The translations under genes and the position numbers were made by a program. Shown here one piece after another: positions 57,100 through 64,000 of a stretch of 64,000 nt of DNA (position 1 is its first letter; each line of letters begins with the position of its first letter). Source of the DNA: Aliiglaciecola lipolytica. GTDB lineage: Bacteria > Pseudomonadota > Gammaproteobacteria > Enterobacterales > Alteromonadaceae. The notes beneath the pieces were generated by a model. It ran no database searches. It was not told where the DNA came from and worked only from the letters and a program-made list of their open reading frames with translations. The stretch is from contig NZ_JAHKPT010000021.1 of NCBI RefSeq assembly GCF_018860635.1, forward strand, positions 528,674 through 592,673, in the 5' to 3' direction.

Positions 57100-57558
57100 T
57101 TAATGATCTTGATAGGGGTCGTCAATGCCTAATTTTGTTAAAATTTGCACTTCTAGACTTTCCATTATTTCTGCATCCTGATCATCTACATGGTCAAACC
57201 CAAGTAAATGGAGGCTTCCATGGACAATCATATGTGCCCAGTGATCGGTTAATAGTTTATTTTGTTGCTCAGCTTCTTTTTCAACTATGTCTGCGCAAAC
57301 GACTAAATCGCCTAATAAATTAAGTTCTATTTCAGCCGGGGCCTCAAACGGAAAGGATAATATATTGGTGGGTTTGTCTTTTTCACGGTATGTCGCGTTT
57401 AAATTTTGGCTTTCTTCAGGCGTCACAATTCTAATTGTTAACTCTGTTTCATCGATTTGTTGATCGGCTAACGCGAATTTAACCCACTGCTCGAATTGTT
57501 GAGCTGTTGGGAGATTGTTATTTTCGCAAGCAATTTGGATATCTAGGTCAATATTCAC
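57100..57558 (-). CDS. ybeY: Endoribonuclease YbeY
   Basis: 152 aa. Zinc-binding HGSLHLLGFDH with His113, His117 and His123 is the UPF0054 signature. It functions in 16S rRNA 3'-end maturation and ribosome quality control. The start overlaps the ybeZ stop by 4 bp. Confidence 0.97.
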   Translation of the reverse strand: MNIDLDIQIACENNNLPTAQQFEQWVKFALADQQIDETELTIRIVTPEESQNLNATYREKDKPTNILSFPFEAPAEIELNLLGDLVVCADIVEKEAEQQNKLLTDHWAHMIVHGSLHLLGFDHVDDQDAEIMESLEVQILTKLGIDDPYQDH

Positions 57559-58601
57559 TTAATCGGCTTCTCATTTTCACCTTTAGCGCTTTGCTCTGCT
57601 TGTTTTTGCAATTTAGCTTTTTCTTGAGCAGACTCAAATTCTTCATATGCTCGAACGATTCGCGCGACCACGGGGTGCCGAACTACATCGTTAGCAGTGA
57701 AAAAGTTAAAGGAAATATCTTGAACGTCCTTTAATACGTCTATGGTGTGACGCAATCCAGAGCGTACCCCTCTTGGTAAGTCTATTTGCGTAATGTCACC
57801 GGTAATCACCGCACGTGAATTGAAACCAATACGAGTTAAGAACATTTTCATTTGTTCTACAGTGGTGTTTTGACTTTCATCTAAGATGATAAAAGCGTCA
57901 TTTAATGTTCGGCCACGCATGTAAGCTAAAGGCGCTACTTCGATAACATTACGTTCGATAAGTTTTTCAACTTTTTCAAATCCTAACATTTCGAAAAGGG
58001 CGTCATACAGAGGGCGAAGATAAGGATCAACTTTTTGAGATAGATCACCGGGTAAAAACCCGAGTTTTTCACCCGCTTCAACTGCTGGTCGAGTTAGCAG
58101 GATTCGGCGGATTTCTTGGCGTTCCAATGCATCAACAGCACAAGCAACCGCTAAATAGGTTTTACCTGTACCAGCTGGGCCCACACCGAAACTAATGTCA
58201 TGGTTTAATATATTAGACACATATTGGCTCTGATTGGGGTTTCTTGGTTTGATCACGCCCCTACGAGTTTTAATATGTACTTCTTTGCCGTAATGTCCCG
58301 CTTCCGCTCTTTCAAGGCATTTTGCTTCTTGAATGGCTAAGTGAACCTGATCAGATTCCAACATTGGGATCTTACCTTTAATAGGTTGAGTTTCGATATA
58401 AAGCAATTTAAGTAATTCGGCCGCACCGTTACTTTGTAAAGGATCGCCTATCACTTTAAATTCATTATTGCGATATGTGATTTCAACCCCTAAACGGCGT
58501 TCTATTTGCTTTATGTTGTCATCTAATGGTCCGCACAAACTTGATAGACGTTTGTGATCGGCTGGTTCTAAAAACACTTCGCTGCTGACAATAGTACTCA
58601 A
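57555..58601 (-). CDS. ybeZ: PhoH-like ATPase YbeZ
   Basis: 348 aa. Walker A GPAGTGKT (141-148), Walker B-like AFIILDESQNTT, and the PhoH family core. It partners with YbeY in ribosome-associated RNA metabolism. It begins 26 bp after miaB. Confidence 0.96.
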   Translation of the reverse strand: MSTIVSSEVFLEPADHKRLSSLCGPLDDNIKQIERRLGVEITYRNNEFKVIGDPLQSNGAAELLKLLYIETQPIKGKIPMLESDQVHLAIQEAKCLERAEAGHYGKEVHIKTRRGVIKPRNPNQSQYVSNILNHDISFGVGPAGTGKTYLAVACAVDALERQEIRRILLTRPAVEAGEKLGFLPGDLSQKVDPYLRPLYDALFEMLGFEKVEKLIERNVIEVAPLAYMRGRTLNDAFIILDESQNTTVEQMKMFLTRIGFNSRAVITGDITQIDLPRGVRSGLRHTIDVLKDVQDISFNFFTANDVVRHPVVARIVRAYEEFESAQEKAKLQKQAEQSAKGENEKPIK

Positions 58602-58627
58602 AATTGAATTTTACCTTTTTGACTAGT

Positions 58628-60064
58628 TTAATGTGATGTTGGCGAAAATTTCTGTACACCTAATGCATCTTCTTGAACTGTCTGTTTTGACAAGATAGAT
58701 TTAGGTGCAACACTGACTCTCAAGCCCATATCTTTTTCACGTCTGACAACGTCTCCTCGCAATGAGTTCGCGAACACGTCAGTAATTTTGACATCGATGA
58801 ATTCACCAATCATGTCTGGTGTACCTTCGAAGTTTACAACACGATTATTTTCAGTACGGCCAGACAACTCCATTGGATTCTTTTTCGATGGGCCTTCAAC
58901 TAATATACGTTGTTCCGTGTGAAGCATATTTCTGGCTATTCGCAAGGCCTGTTGATTAATTCTACTTTGTAAAATTTGCAGACGTTGTTTTTTGGTTTCT
59001 TCGCTGACGTCATCTGGCAAGTCGGCCGCAGGCGTACCTGGTCGTGCGCTATAGATGAAACTAAAACTCATATCAAAATCTATTGCTTGGATTAAATCCA
59101 TTGTCGCTTGAAAGTCTTCATCTGTTTCTCCGGGGAAACCAATAATAAAGTCTGAGGACATACAAAGATTAGGGCGAATCTTTTTAAGTCGACGAATTTT
59201 TGATTTAAATTCGATAGCTGTATGGCCACGTTTCATCAAATTTAAAATTCGGTCTGCGCCGCTTTGCACAGGAAGATGCAGGTGATCAACCAATTCTGGA
59301 ATCGACGCGTAGGCTTCAATCAAATCATCAGTAAACTCAACCGGATGAGACGTTGTATAACGAATTCTATCGATGCCATCGATGGAGGCAATTAATTCAA
59401 GTAATTCGGCAAAGTTGCAAATGCTTTCATCGAAATGAGGTCCTCTAAATGCATTTACATTTTGACCAAGTAGATTTACCTCGCGAACACCTTGTTCAGC
59501 AAGTTGCGCTACTTCTAGTAACACATCATCAACCGGACGGCTTACTTCTTCGCCTCGTGTATAAGGTACAACGCAAAAACTGCAGTATTTGGAACATCCT
59601 TCCATAATAGAAACAAATGCGCTTGGACCATCTGCCCGTGGTTCCGGTAGACGGTCAAATTTTTCAATCTCAGGGAAACTGACATCAATAACTGATTTTG
59701 AGCCACCTTTTATCTGGTTGATCATCTCTGGCAATCGATGCAATGTTTGCGGACCAAAAATCAAATCCACAAAAGGTGCTCGTTGTCTTATCGTGGTGCC
59801 TTCTTGTGAGGCAACACAACCGCCCACACCGATAATCAATTCAGGCTTGTGTTTTTTTAAGTTTTTCCAGCGCCCCAATTGATGGAATACTTTTTCTTGG
59901 GCTTTTTCGCGAATAGAGCAGGTGTTCAACAAGATAACATCAGCATCTTCTGCTTCGTCAGCAAGCTCATAACCATGAGTAGCATCAAGTAGATCGGCCA
60001 TTTTTTCCGAATCATACTCGTTCATTTGACAGCCCCACGTTTTAATGTATAACTTTTTGCTCAT
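58628..60064 (-). CDS. miaB: tRNA-2-methylthio-N6-isopentenyladenosine synthase MiaB
   Basis: 478 aa. N-terminal UPF0004 domain with Cys12, Cys49 and Cys83 for one [4Fe-4S] cluster, radical-SAM motif C157-SKY-C161-SF-C164 for the second, and a C-terminal TRAM domain. It adds the methylthio group to i6A37 of tRNAs. First gene of the run ending in lnt, and divergent from the ubiF-like gene. Confidence 0.98.
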   Translation of the reverse strand: MSKKLYIKTWGCQMNEYDSEKMADLLDATHGYELADEAEDADVILLNTCSIREKAQEKVFHQLGRWKNLKKHKPELIIGVGGCVASQEGTTIRQRAPFVDLIFGPQTLHRLPEMINQIKGGSKSVIDVSFPEIEKFDRLPEPRADGPSAFVSIMEGCSKYCSFCVVPYTRGEEVSRPVDDVLLEVAQLAEQGVREVNLLGQNVNAFRGPHFDESICNFAELLELIASIDGIDRIRYTTSHPVEFTDDLIEAYASIPELVDHLHLPVQSGADRILNLMKRGHTAIEFKSKIRRLKKIRPNLCMSSDFIIGFPGETDEDFQATMDLIQAIDFDMSFSFIYSARPGTPAADLPDDVSEETKKQRLQILQSRINQQALRIARNMLHTEQRILVEGPSKKNPMELSGRTENNRVVNFEGTPDMIGEFIDVKITDVFANSLRGDVVRREKDMGLRVSVAPKSILSKQTVQEDALGVQKFSPTSH

Positions 60065-60318
60065 ATTGCGTTTTTAAACCCTAATTTTTATATGCCATTT
60101 AGACGCCACCATCGACTGACTATGCTAGACAAATTTGTTACAAACTGGCTAAACCGAACCGCTTATTTTAACGTTATTTGTTGATTGGATCTAGCTTTCA
60201 TCTGTTATTTAACTGCGGCGCGATCATGTCCCCTAATTTATTTAATTTTTTACTGATTAAACTGGATTTATTTCAGTATGATATAGCCATCAAAAGTAAT
60301 TCAGCGTGATTAAAAAAT

Positions 60319-61479
60319 ATGTTTGATGTAGGTATTGTTGGTGGAGGAATGGTGGGTGCTGCAACTGCTGTAGGACTTGCTCAGCAGGGGCTCGATGTTG
60401 TTATATTTGAAGCGAAATTACCCGAAGCGTACTCTCCTGAACAGCCGCCAGATATGCGAGTGTCCGCCATTAACATTAATGCTTATTCATTATTGAATTC
60501 TTTGGGAGCCTGGCAAGATGTTCAATCCATGCGCTTTTGCCCATTTAAAAAAATGTTAGTGTGGGAAAGCGACAAGGGCGCGACGCAATTTGATTGTAAT
60601 GAAATAAATCAGCAGCAACTGGGTTTCATTATTGAGAATAGATTAATTCAGTTGGCATTGCTAAATCGTATTCATTCCTTGCCAAATATTACCTTGGTAA
60701 GTGGGGCAACGATTAAAGAAATTCAAAACGGTGTACCCAATATCATTAATACCGCTGATAATTCATCTTACCAATGTACTATTTTAGTCGGGGCGGATGG
60801 GGCAAATTCGCAGGTGAGAAGTAGCTTGAATATTGGTCAACAAGGCTGGCAGTATAAGCAACATGCGATGGGCATCAACATCAAATTGGCGGACGCTAAA
60901 CAGCAAGATATAACCTGGCAGAAATTTAAACCCTCAGGCCCTTTGGCATTCCTACCGTTGTATGATGGTTTTGCTTCATTGGTTTGGTATGACTCAGCGG
61001 ATAAAATTGCAGAGTTAAAACGTCTGAATCTAAGTAATTTGAAAACCCAAATTATGGCGAATTTTCCTAAAAAACTTGGCGATTTTGAGATACTTCAAAG
61101 CGCTAGTTTTCCATTAACACGGATGCATGCAAATCAATATTGCAAAGGTAATTCAGTATTAATCGGCGACGCAGCGCACACCATTAATCCATTAGCAGGA
61201 CAAGGTGTGAATTTAGGTTTTCGTGATGTGTCTGCACTTTTAGAATGTTTGAGTAACTGGGATAAACAAGCAACCTCAGTGCTGCCATTATTAAAACAAT
61301 ATGAAAATAAACGAAAATCATCGAATTTATTAATGATGTCGACTATGGATGCAATTTACGCGGCATTTAGCAATGATAACTTGCCTTTGAAACTACTCAG
61401 AAACCTTGGTTTGAGTTTGGCTGAGAATGCCGGACCAATTAAAAAACAAGTTATGAAGGTAGCATTAGGATTGACCTAA
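60319..61479 (+). CDS. ubiF: UbiH/UbiF-family FAD monooxygenase, probably UbiF
   Basis: 386 aa. FAD-binding GIVGGGMVGAATAVGLAQQG at the N-terminus, VGADGANSQVR in the middle, and GDAAHTINPLAGQGVNLGFRD near the C-terminus. The family hydroxylates the ubiquinone ring. The name ubiF rests on its position divergent from miaB and next to a Gln/Leu/Met tRNA operon, as in E. coli; UbiH or UbiM-type members cannot be fully excluded from sequence alone. Confidence 0.85.
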   Translation: MFDVGIVGGGMVGAATAVGLAQQGLDVVIFEAKLPEAYSPEQPPDMRVSAININAYSLLNSLGAWQDVQSMRFCPFKKMLVWESDKGATQFDCNEINQQQLGFIIENRLIQLALLNRIHSLPNITLVSGATIKEIQNGVPNIINTADNSSYQCTILVGADGANSQVRSSLNIGQQGWQYKQHAMGINIKLADAKQQDITWQKFKPSGPLAFLPLYDGFASLVWYDSADKIAELKRLNLSNLKTQIMANFPKKLGDFEILQSASFPLTRMHANQYCKGNSVLIGDAAHTINPLAGQGVNLGFRDVSALLECLSNWDKQATSVLPLLKQYENKRKSSNLLMMSTMDAIYAAFSNDNLPLKLLRNLGLSLAENAGPIKKQVMKVALGLT

Positions 61480-61507
61480 ACCAGCGCCAATCCTGTAGGG
61501 AAGGGGG

Positions 61508-62965
61508 TTATTTCCCCCAGATTCCTTTTTCAGTTTCGCCTTGGATCTCACAGTCACCATTTAAGTATTCTGGTTTTTGACCTTTCTTACGTTTTTCAAA
61601 GTAATCCTGGCTGATTGAAACTATCGTGGGAGTCATTAACACTATGGCGATAATATTAATAAATGTCATCAAGCCTAACGCCATATCGGCCATTGCCCAG
61701 ACTTTTGGTAATGAGGCCATTGAACCCCAAAAAATCATCAAAAGATAACCGCCCGTGTATACCCAGCGTCCGACTTTATTGTCTAATTTAAACATGTGGA
61801 GATTACTTTCTCCATACGCATAATTGGCAACAACAGACGTAAATGCGAATAAACTAATGGCTGCCGCAACAAAATCACCGCCAAATTCACCTAAGTGACT
61901 GCCCATCGCATCTTGGGTTAAACGTATACCTTCCATCTGCTCACTACTTGAACCACCTGCTAACAATATGACAATGGCTGTGCAAGTACATAAGATCATT
62001 GTATCTATAAAGACACCGAGCATTTGTACATAACCCTGTGAAACAGGGTGGTTAGGATTCGGTGATGCTCCAGCTGCTGCATGGGGTACACTTCCAGATC
62101 CGGCTTCGTTCGAATAAAGCCCTCGTTGTATACCATTCTTAATTGCTGCACCTAAGGCCCCAGCCGCAGCTTCGTGTAAACCGAAGGCTGATGAAATTAT
62201 GTCTGAAAGCATAGCTGGCACAAGTTCGTAATTAGCGATGGCAATTCCCAAGGTTACCAAAACATATGTAATGGCCATAAAAGGCACTATCCATTCGGCG
62301 AATCTGGCAATAGCGCGAAGGCCGCCAACGACTATCATACCGGCCATTAGGATAATCACTAGACCTGAATAATGGGTCGGAATTTCATAGGCGTGATTTA
62401 AAGCGTCAGTAATAGTGTTTGCTTGTACGGCGCTAAAAATAAATCCATATCCCAAAAACAGAAATAATGAAAATAGCACCGCTAACCAGCGTTTATTGAG
62501 ACCTTGTTGAATGTAGTAGGCGGGACCGCCTCGGAATTCACCATTTATATCTCGGACTTTATAAAGTTGGCCCAAAACGCTTTCTGCGAAGCCTGTTGCC
62601 ATACCAAGCAAGGCAATCATCCACATCCAGAAAATCGAACCTGAGCCACCGAGTGAAATGGCAACCGCGACGCCAGCCAAATTTCCGGTGCCTACTCGAG
62701 CGGATAGGCTGGTACACAATGCTTGAAATGAACTAATTCCTGAGGCATCACTTTGGGTACTGTTTTTCATGATGCTAAACATGTGCCCGAAATGTCGGAA
62801 TTGTAAAAAACCTAACCTGACAGTGAACCATACTCCAGCACATACCAACATGACTGCAAGTATAGGAAAGTAAAAATTAGATTGCTCCCCTTCGGTTTCC
62901 CATAAAACACTTAACCCTCTGTTCCATAATAGATCGTTTATGAAACTTACAATGTCGTTTATCAC
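61508..62965 (-). CDS. Alanine/glycine:cation symporter (AGCS)
   Basis: 485 aa with about 10-12 membrane segments. AGCS signatures include SARVGTGNLAGVAVAISLGGSGSIFWMW, RGGPAYYIQQGL and NGIQRGLYSNEAGSGSVPHAAA. It imports alanine or glycine with sodium. It lies between the ubiF-like gene and the tRNA operon, where E. coli has no gene, so it is likely an insertion into conserved synteny. Confidence 0.95.
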   Translation of the reverse strand: MINDIVSFINDLLWNRGLSVLWETEGEQSNFYFPILAVMLVCAGVWFTVRLGFLQFRHFGHMFSIMKNSTQSDASGISSFQALCTSLSARVGTGNLAGVAVAISLGGSGSIFWMWMIALLGMATGFAESVLGQLYKVRDINGEFRGGPAYYIQQGLNKRWLAVLFSLFLFLGYGFIFSAVQANTITDALNHAYEIPTHYSGLVIILMAGMIVVGGLRAIARFAEWIVPFMAITYVLVTLGIAIANYELVPAMLSDIISSAFGLHEAAAGALGAAIKNGIQRGLYSNEAGSGSVPHAAAGASPNPNHPVSQGYVQMLGVFIDTMILCTCTAIVILLAGGSSSEQMEGIRLTQDAMGSHLGEFGGDFVAAAISLFAFTSVVANYAYGESNLHMFKLDNKVGRWVYTGGYLLMIFWGSMASLPKVWAMADMALGLMTFINIIAIVLMTPTIVSISQDYFEKRKKGQKPEYLNGDCEIQGETEKGIWGK

Positions 62966-63057
62966 TCGAATCCTTGCCCATTTATAATTTTTATAGCTGC
63001 AGTTTGAAGTGATCTAGTTCTTATGTAAAGAGAAGGAGGGCTATCATTTGACAACAA

Positions 63058-63088
63058 ATAAAAAAGCCCAAGACAAAATCTTGGGCTT
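63058..63088 (-). terminator. Intrinsic terminator of the tRNA operon
   Basis: On the minus strand a perfect 10-bp hairpin AAGCCCAAGA/TCTTGGGCTT with a 5-nt loop is followed by a T run. It starts 5 bp after the last tRNA. Confidence 0.92.
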
Positions 63089-63093
63089 AAATA

Positions 63094-63168
63094 TGGCTGG
63101 GGTAGCTGGATTTGAACCAACGAATGGCGGGATCAAAACCCGCTGCCTTACCGCTTGGCTATACCCCA
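63094..63168 (-). tRNA. tRNA-Gln (anticodon UUG), second copy
   Basis: 75 nt with encoded CCA. Acceptor TGGGGTA/TACCCCA, D-loop AGCCAAGCGG, anticodon loop with TTG, and T-arm GGTTCAAATCC fold as a normal cloverleaf. The sequence is identical to the copy at 63207-63281. Confidence 0.97.
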
Positions 63169-63174
63169 AATGGC

Positions 63175-63196
63175 AGCAAGTGCAAATGCACTTGCT
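63175..63196. repeat. Perfect hairpin between the two tRNA-Gln genes
   Basis: AGCAAGTGCA and TGCACTTGCT form a 10-bp perfect inverted repeat with a 2-nt centre. It lies in the 38-bp spacer and may guide processing of the tRNA precursor. Confidence 0.7.
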
Positions 63197-63206
63197 ACGC
63201 AAAAGA

Positions 63207-63281
63207 TGGCTGGGGTAGCTGGATTTGAACCAACGAATGGCGGGATCAAAACCCGCTGCCTTACCGCTTGGCTATACCCCA
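63207..63281 (-). tRNA. tRNA-Gln (anticodon UUG), first copy
   Basis: 75 nt with encoded CCA; same cloverleaf and anticodon as the copy at 63094-63168. The two arose by tandem duplication or gene conversion. Confidence 0.97.
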
Positions 63282-63288
63282 ACAAAGA

Positions 63289-63375
63289 TGGTGCGGAAGG
63301 AGAGACTTGAACTCTCACGCCGTGAAGCACTGGAACCTAAATCCAGCGTGTCTACCAATTCCACCACTTCCGCAC
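63289..63375 (-). tRNA. tRNA-Leu (anticodon UAG)
   Basis: 87 nt with encoded CCA. Acceptor GTGCGGA/TCCGCAC, long variable arm (GTGCTTCACGGCGT) typical of Leu, anticodon TAG in the loop. Confidence 0.97.
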
Positions 63376-63397
63376 ATGCTTGTTCTAAAACAAGACT

Positions 63398-63474
63398 TGG
63401 TGGCTACGGCGGGACTCGAACCTGCGACCCCATCATTATGAGTGATGTGCTCTAACCAGCTGAGCTACGTAGCC
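63398..63474 (-). tRNA. tRNA-Met (elongator, anticodon CAU)
   Basis: 77 nt with encoded CCA. Acceptor GGCTACG/CGTAGCC, anticodon CAT in CTCATAA. The fully paired first acceptor base pair marks it as elongator rather than initiator. Confidence 0.95.
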
Positions 63475-63510
63475 ATCTATCTTTGGGTACTCCGCTTTGG
63501 AGTGGCGCGT

Positions 63511-63539
63511 ATTATGCTGATAAGGCATAAGGTCGTCAA
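63511..63539 (-). promoter_or_regulatory. Promoter of the tRNA operon
   Basis: On the minus strand: -35 TTGACG (63539-63534), 17-bp spacer, -10 CATAAT (63516-63511), followed by a GC-rich discriminator (ACGCGCC). The GC-rich discriminator is typical of stable-RNA promoters under stringent control. Confidence 0.85.
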
Positions 63540-64000
63540 CCCTTTTTTTAACAGAATTGTTTGATTGCTCGATATCTAAGCAAAGCCAGTTAAAAAATCT
63601 ACAACATGACACTTATTTGTACAAATGTATTGAATCTTTTTTAATTTAGTACTGTTTAATTCGATTTTTGAAGGATAGAAACTTTGCATTAAATTGAAAA
63701 TAAAAACATAAAAAACGTTTTTTTTTAGATTGATTGCATGTTTTAGCAGTCATTTGTCGCACTGCTATACGCATTTTAGCTGTGATTTGGCAGATGCAAC
63801 GGTCATTAGGTGAACAAATGATAATTGCCCTTTGCCTGACAACCAATTACCAGCTAGGTATATAAACCAAATGAAGTGTTATCTATTAAGAATATCGTCT
63901 CGTCATAAAACTCCTATATAAAGGACGGCAGACTAAAAATAGTTATCAATTGAAAAGACCGATAGAGAAGTTACCTTCTGTATATTGTGTACAGCGATAA
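63540..64000. other. Right-edge intergenic region without a recognisable gene
   Basis: About 460 AT-rich bases upstream of the tRNA promoter. The only longer frame (63646-63846, minus) has no family character. A LexA-like palindrome at 63978-63994 has the wrong spacing. Nothing else is supported. Confidence 0.5.

Noticed and set aside
63978-63994. LexA-like palindrome CTGT...ACAG at the right edge
   Set aside because: The spacer is nine bases instead of eight, and no gene follows within the window.
1-64000. CRISPR arrays, complete insertion sequences, prophage or toxin-antitoxin modules
   Set aside because: None of the required repeat arrays, transposase genes, structural phage genes or paired small genes was found.

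Overview
The window looks like chromosomal DNA of a marine gammaproteobacterium of the order Alteromonadales (Alteromonas/Glaciecola/Paraglaciecola-like). The reasons are the moderately AT-rich composition, the protein flavour, and gene orders typical of Gammaproteobacteria: dnaK-dnaJ...dapB-carA-carB-greA, lnt-ybeX-ybeY-ybeZ-miaB divergent from ubiF beside a Gln/Leu/Met tRNA operon, bioA divergent from bioBFCD, and nadK-recN-bamE. The genus is inferred from this; no search was run. No CRISPR array, intact insertion sequence, prophage or rRNA operon was seen.

Layout. 1-1592: an RND/MMPL exporter gene cut by the left edge. 1775-7717: a compact minus-strand operon with overlapping ends (PLP decarboxylase, pqiA, pqiB, pqiC, and a membrane diguanylate cyclase). 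7849-9852: asnS and a small membrane protein. 9860-15036: biotin synthesis. 15025-17858: pepE, a low-molecular-weight phosphatase and a class II DAHP synthase. 17959-18233: a frameshifted, truncated cyclase-family pseudogene, followed by a serine hydrolase and an NhaC antiporter. 21453-27362: SOS-linked yebG and recN, an NYN-domain protein, the ABC-F protein ybiT, bamE and nadK. 27450-34331: a divergent locus that looks dedicated to poly(3-hydroxybutyrate)/3-hydroxybutyrate use (3HB dehydrogenase, PHB depolymerase, MetX-like hydrolase and GntP permease on one side, a TonB-dependent receptor on the other). 34461-40416: a LuxR-type response regulator, a YjbR-like protein, a decayed stretch, a PEP-CTERM protein, and a symporter-type hybrid histidine kinase resembling CrbS. 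40644-44639: grpE, dnaK and dnaJ with sigma-32-like promoters. 44867-48210: cytochrome c', cytochrome b561 and the ydbS/ydbT pair. 48414-54527: dapB, carA, carB, greA. 54697-62965: lnt, corC, ybeY, ybeZ, miaB, the ubiF-like gene and an alanine/sodium symporter. 63094-63474: four tRNAs on the minus strand (Met, Leu, Gln, Gln in transcription order) with a clear promoter and terminator.

How the genes work together. Most of the window is housekeeping. The accessory parts worth attention are: (i) the PHB locus, whose divergent intergenic region carries a 12-bp direct repeat and overlapping inverted repeats that could be a shared operator; (ii) the CrbS/CrbR-like kinase and regulator pair next to it, which may link acetate or acetyl-CoA status to the locus; and (iii) the tight coupling of a c-di-GMP synthase to the Pqi envelope lipid-transport genes. 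Regulatory sites readable directly include LexA boxes at yebG and recN, sigma-32-like promoters before grpE and dnaK, a possible attenuator before carA, and an intrinsic terminator at 21372-21402 that has no gene on its strand and may end a small RNA.
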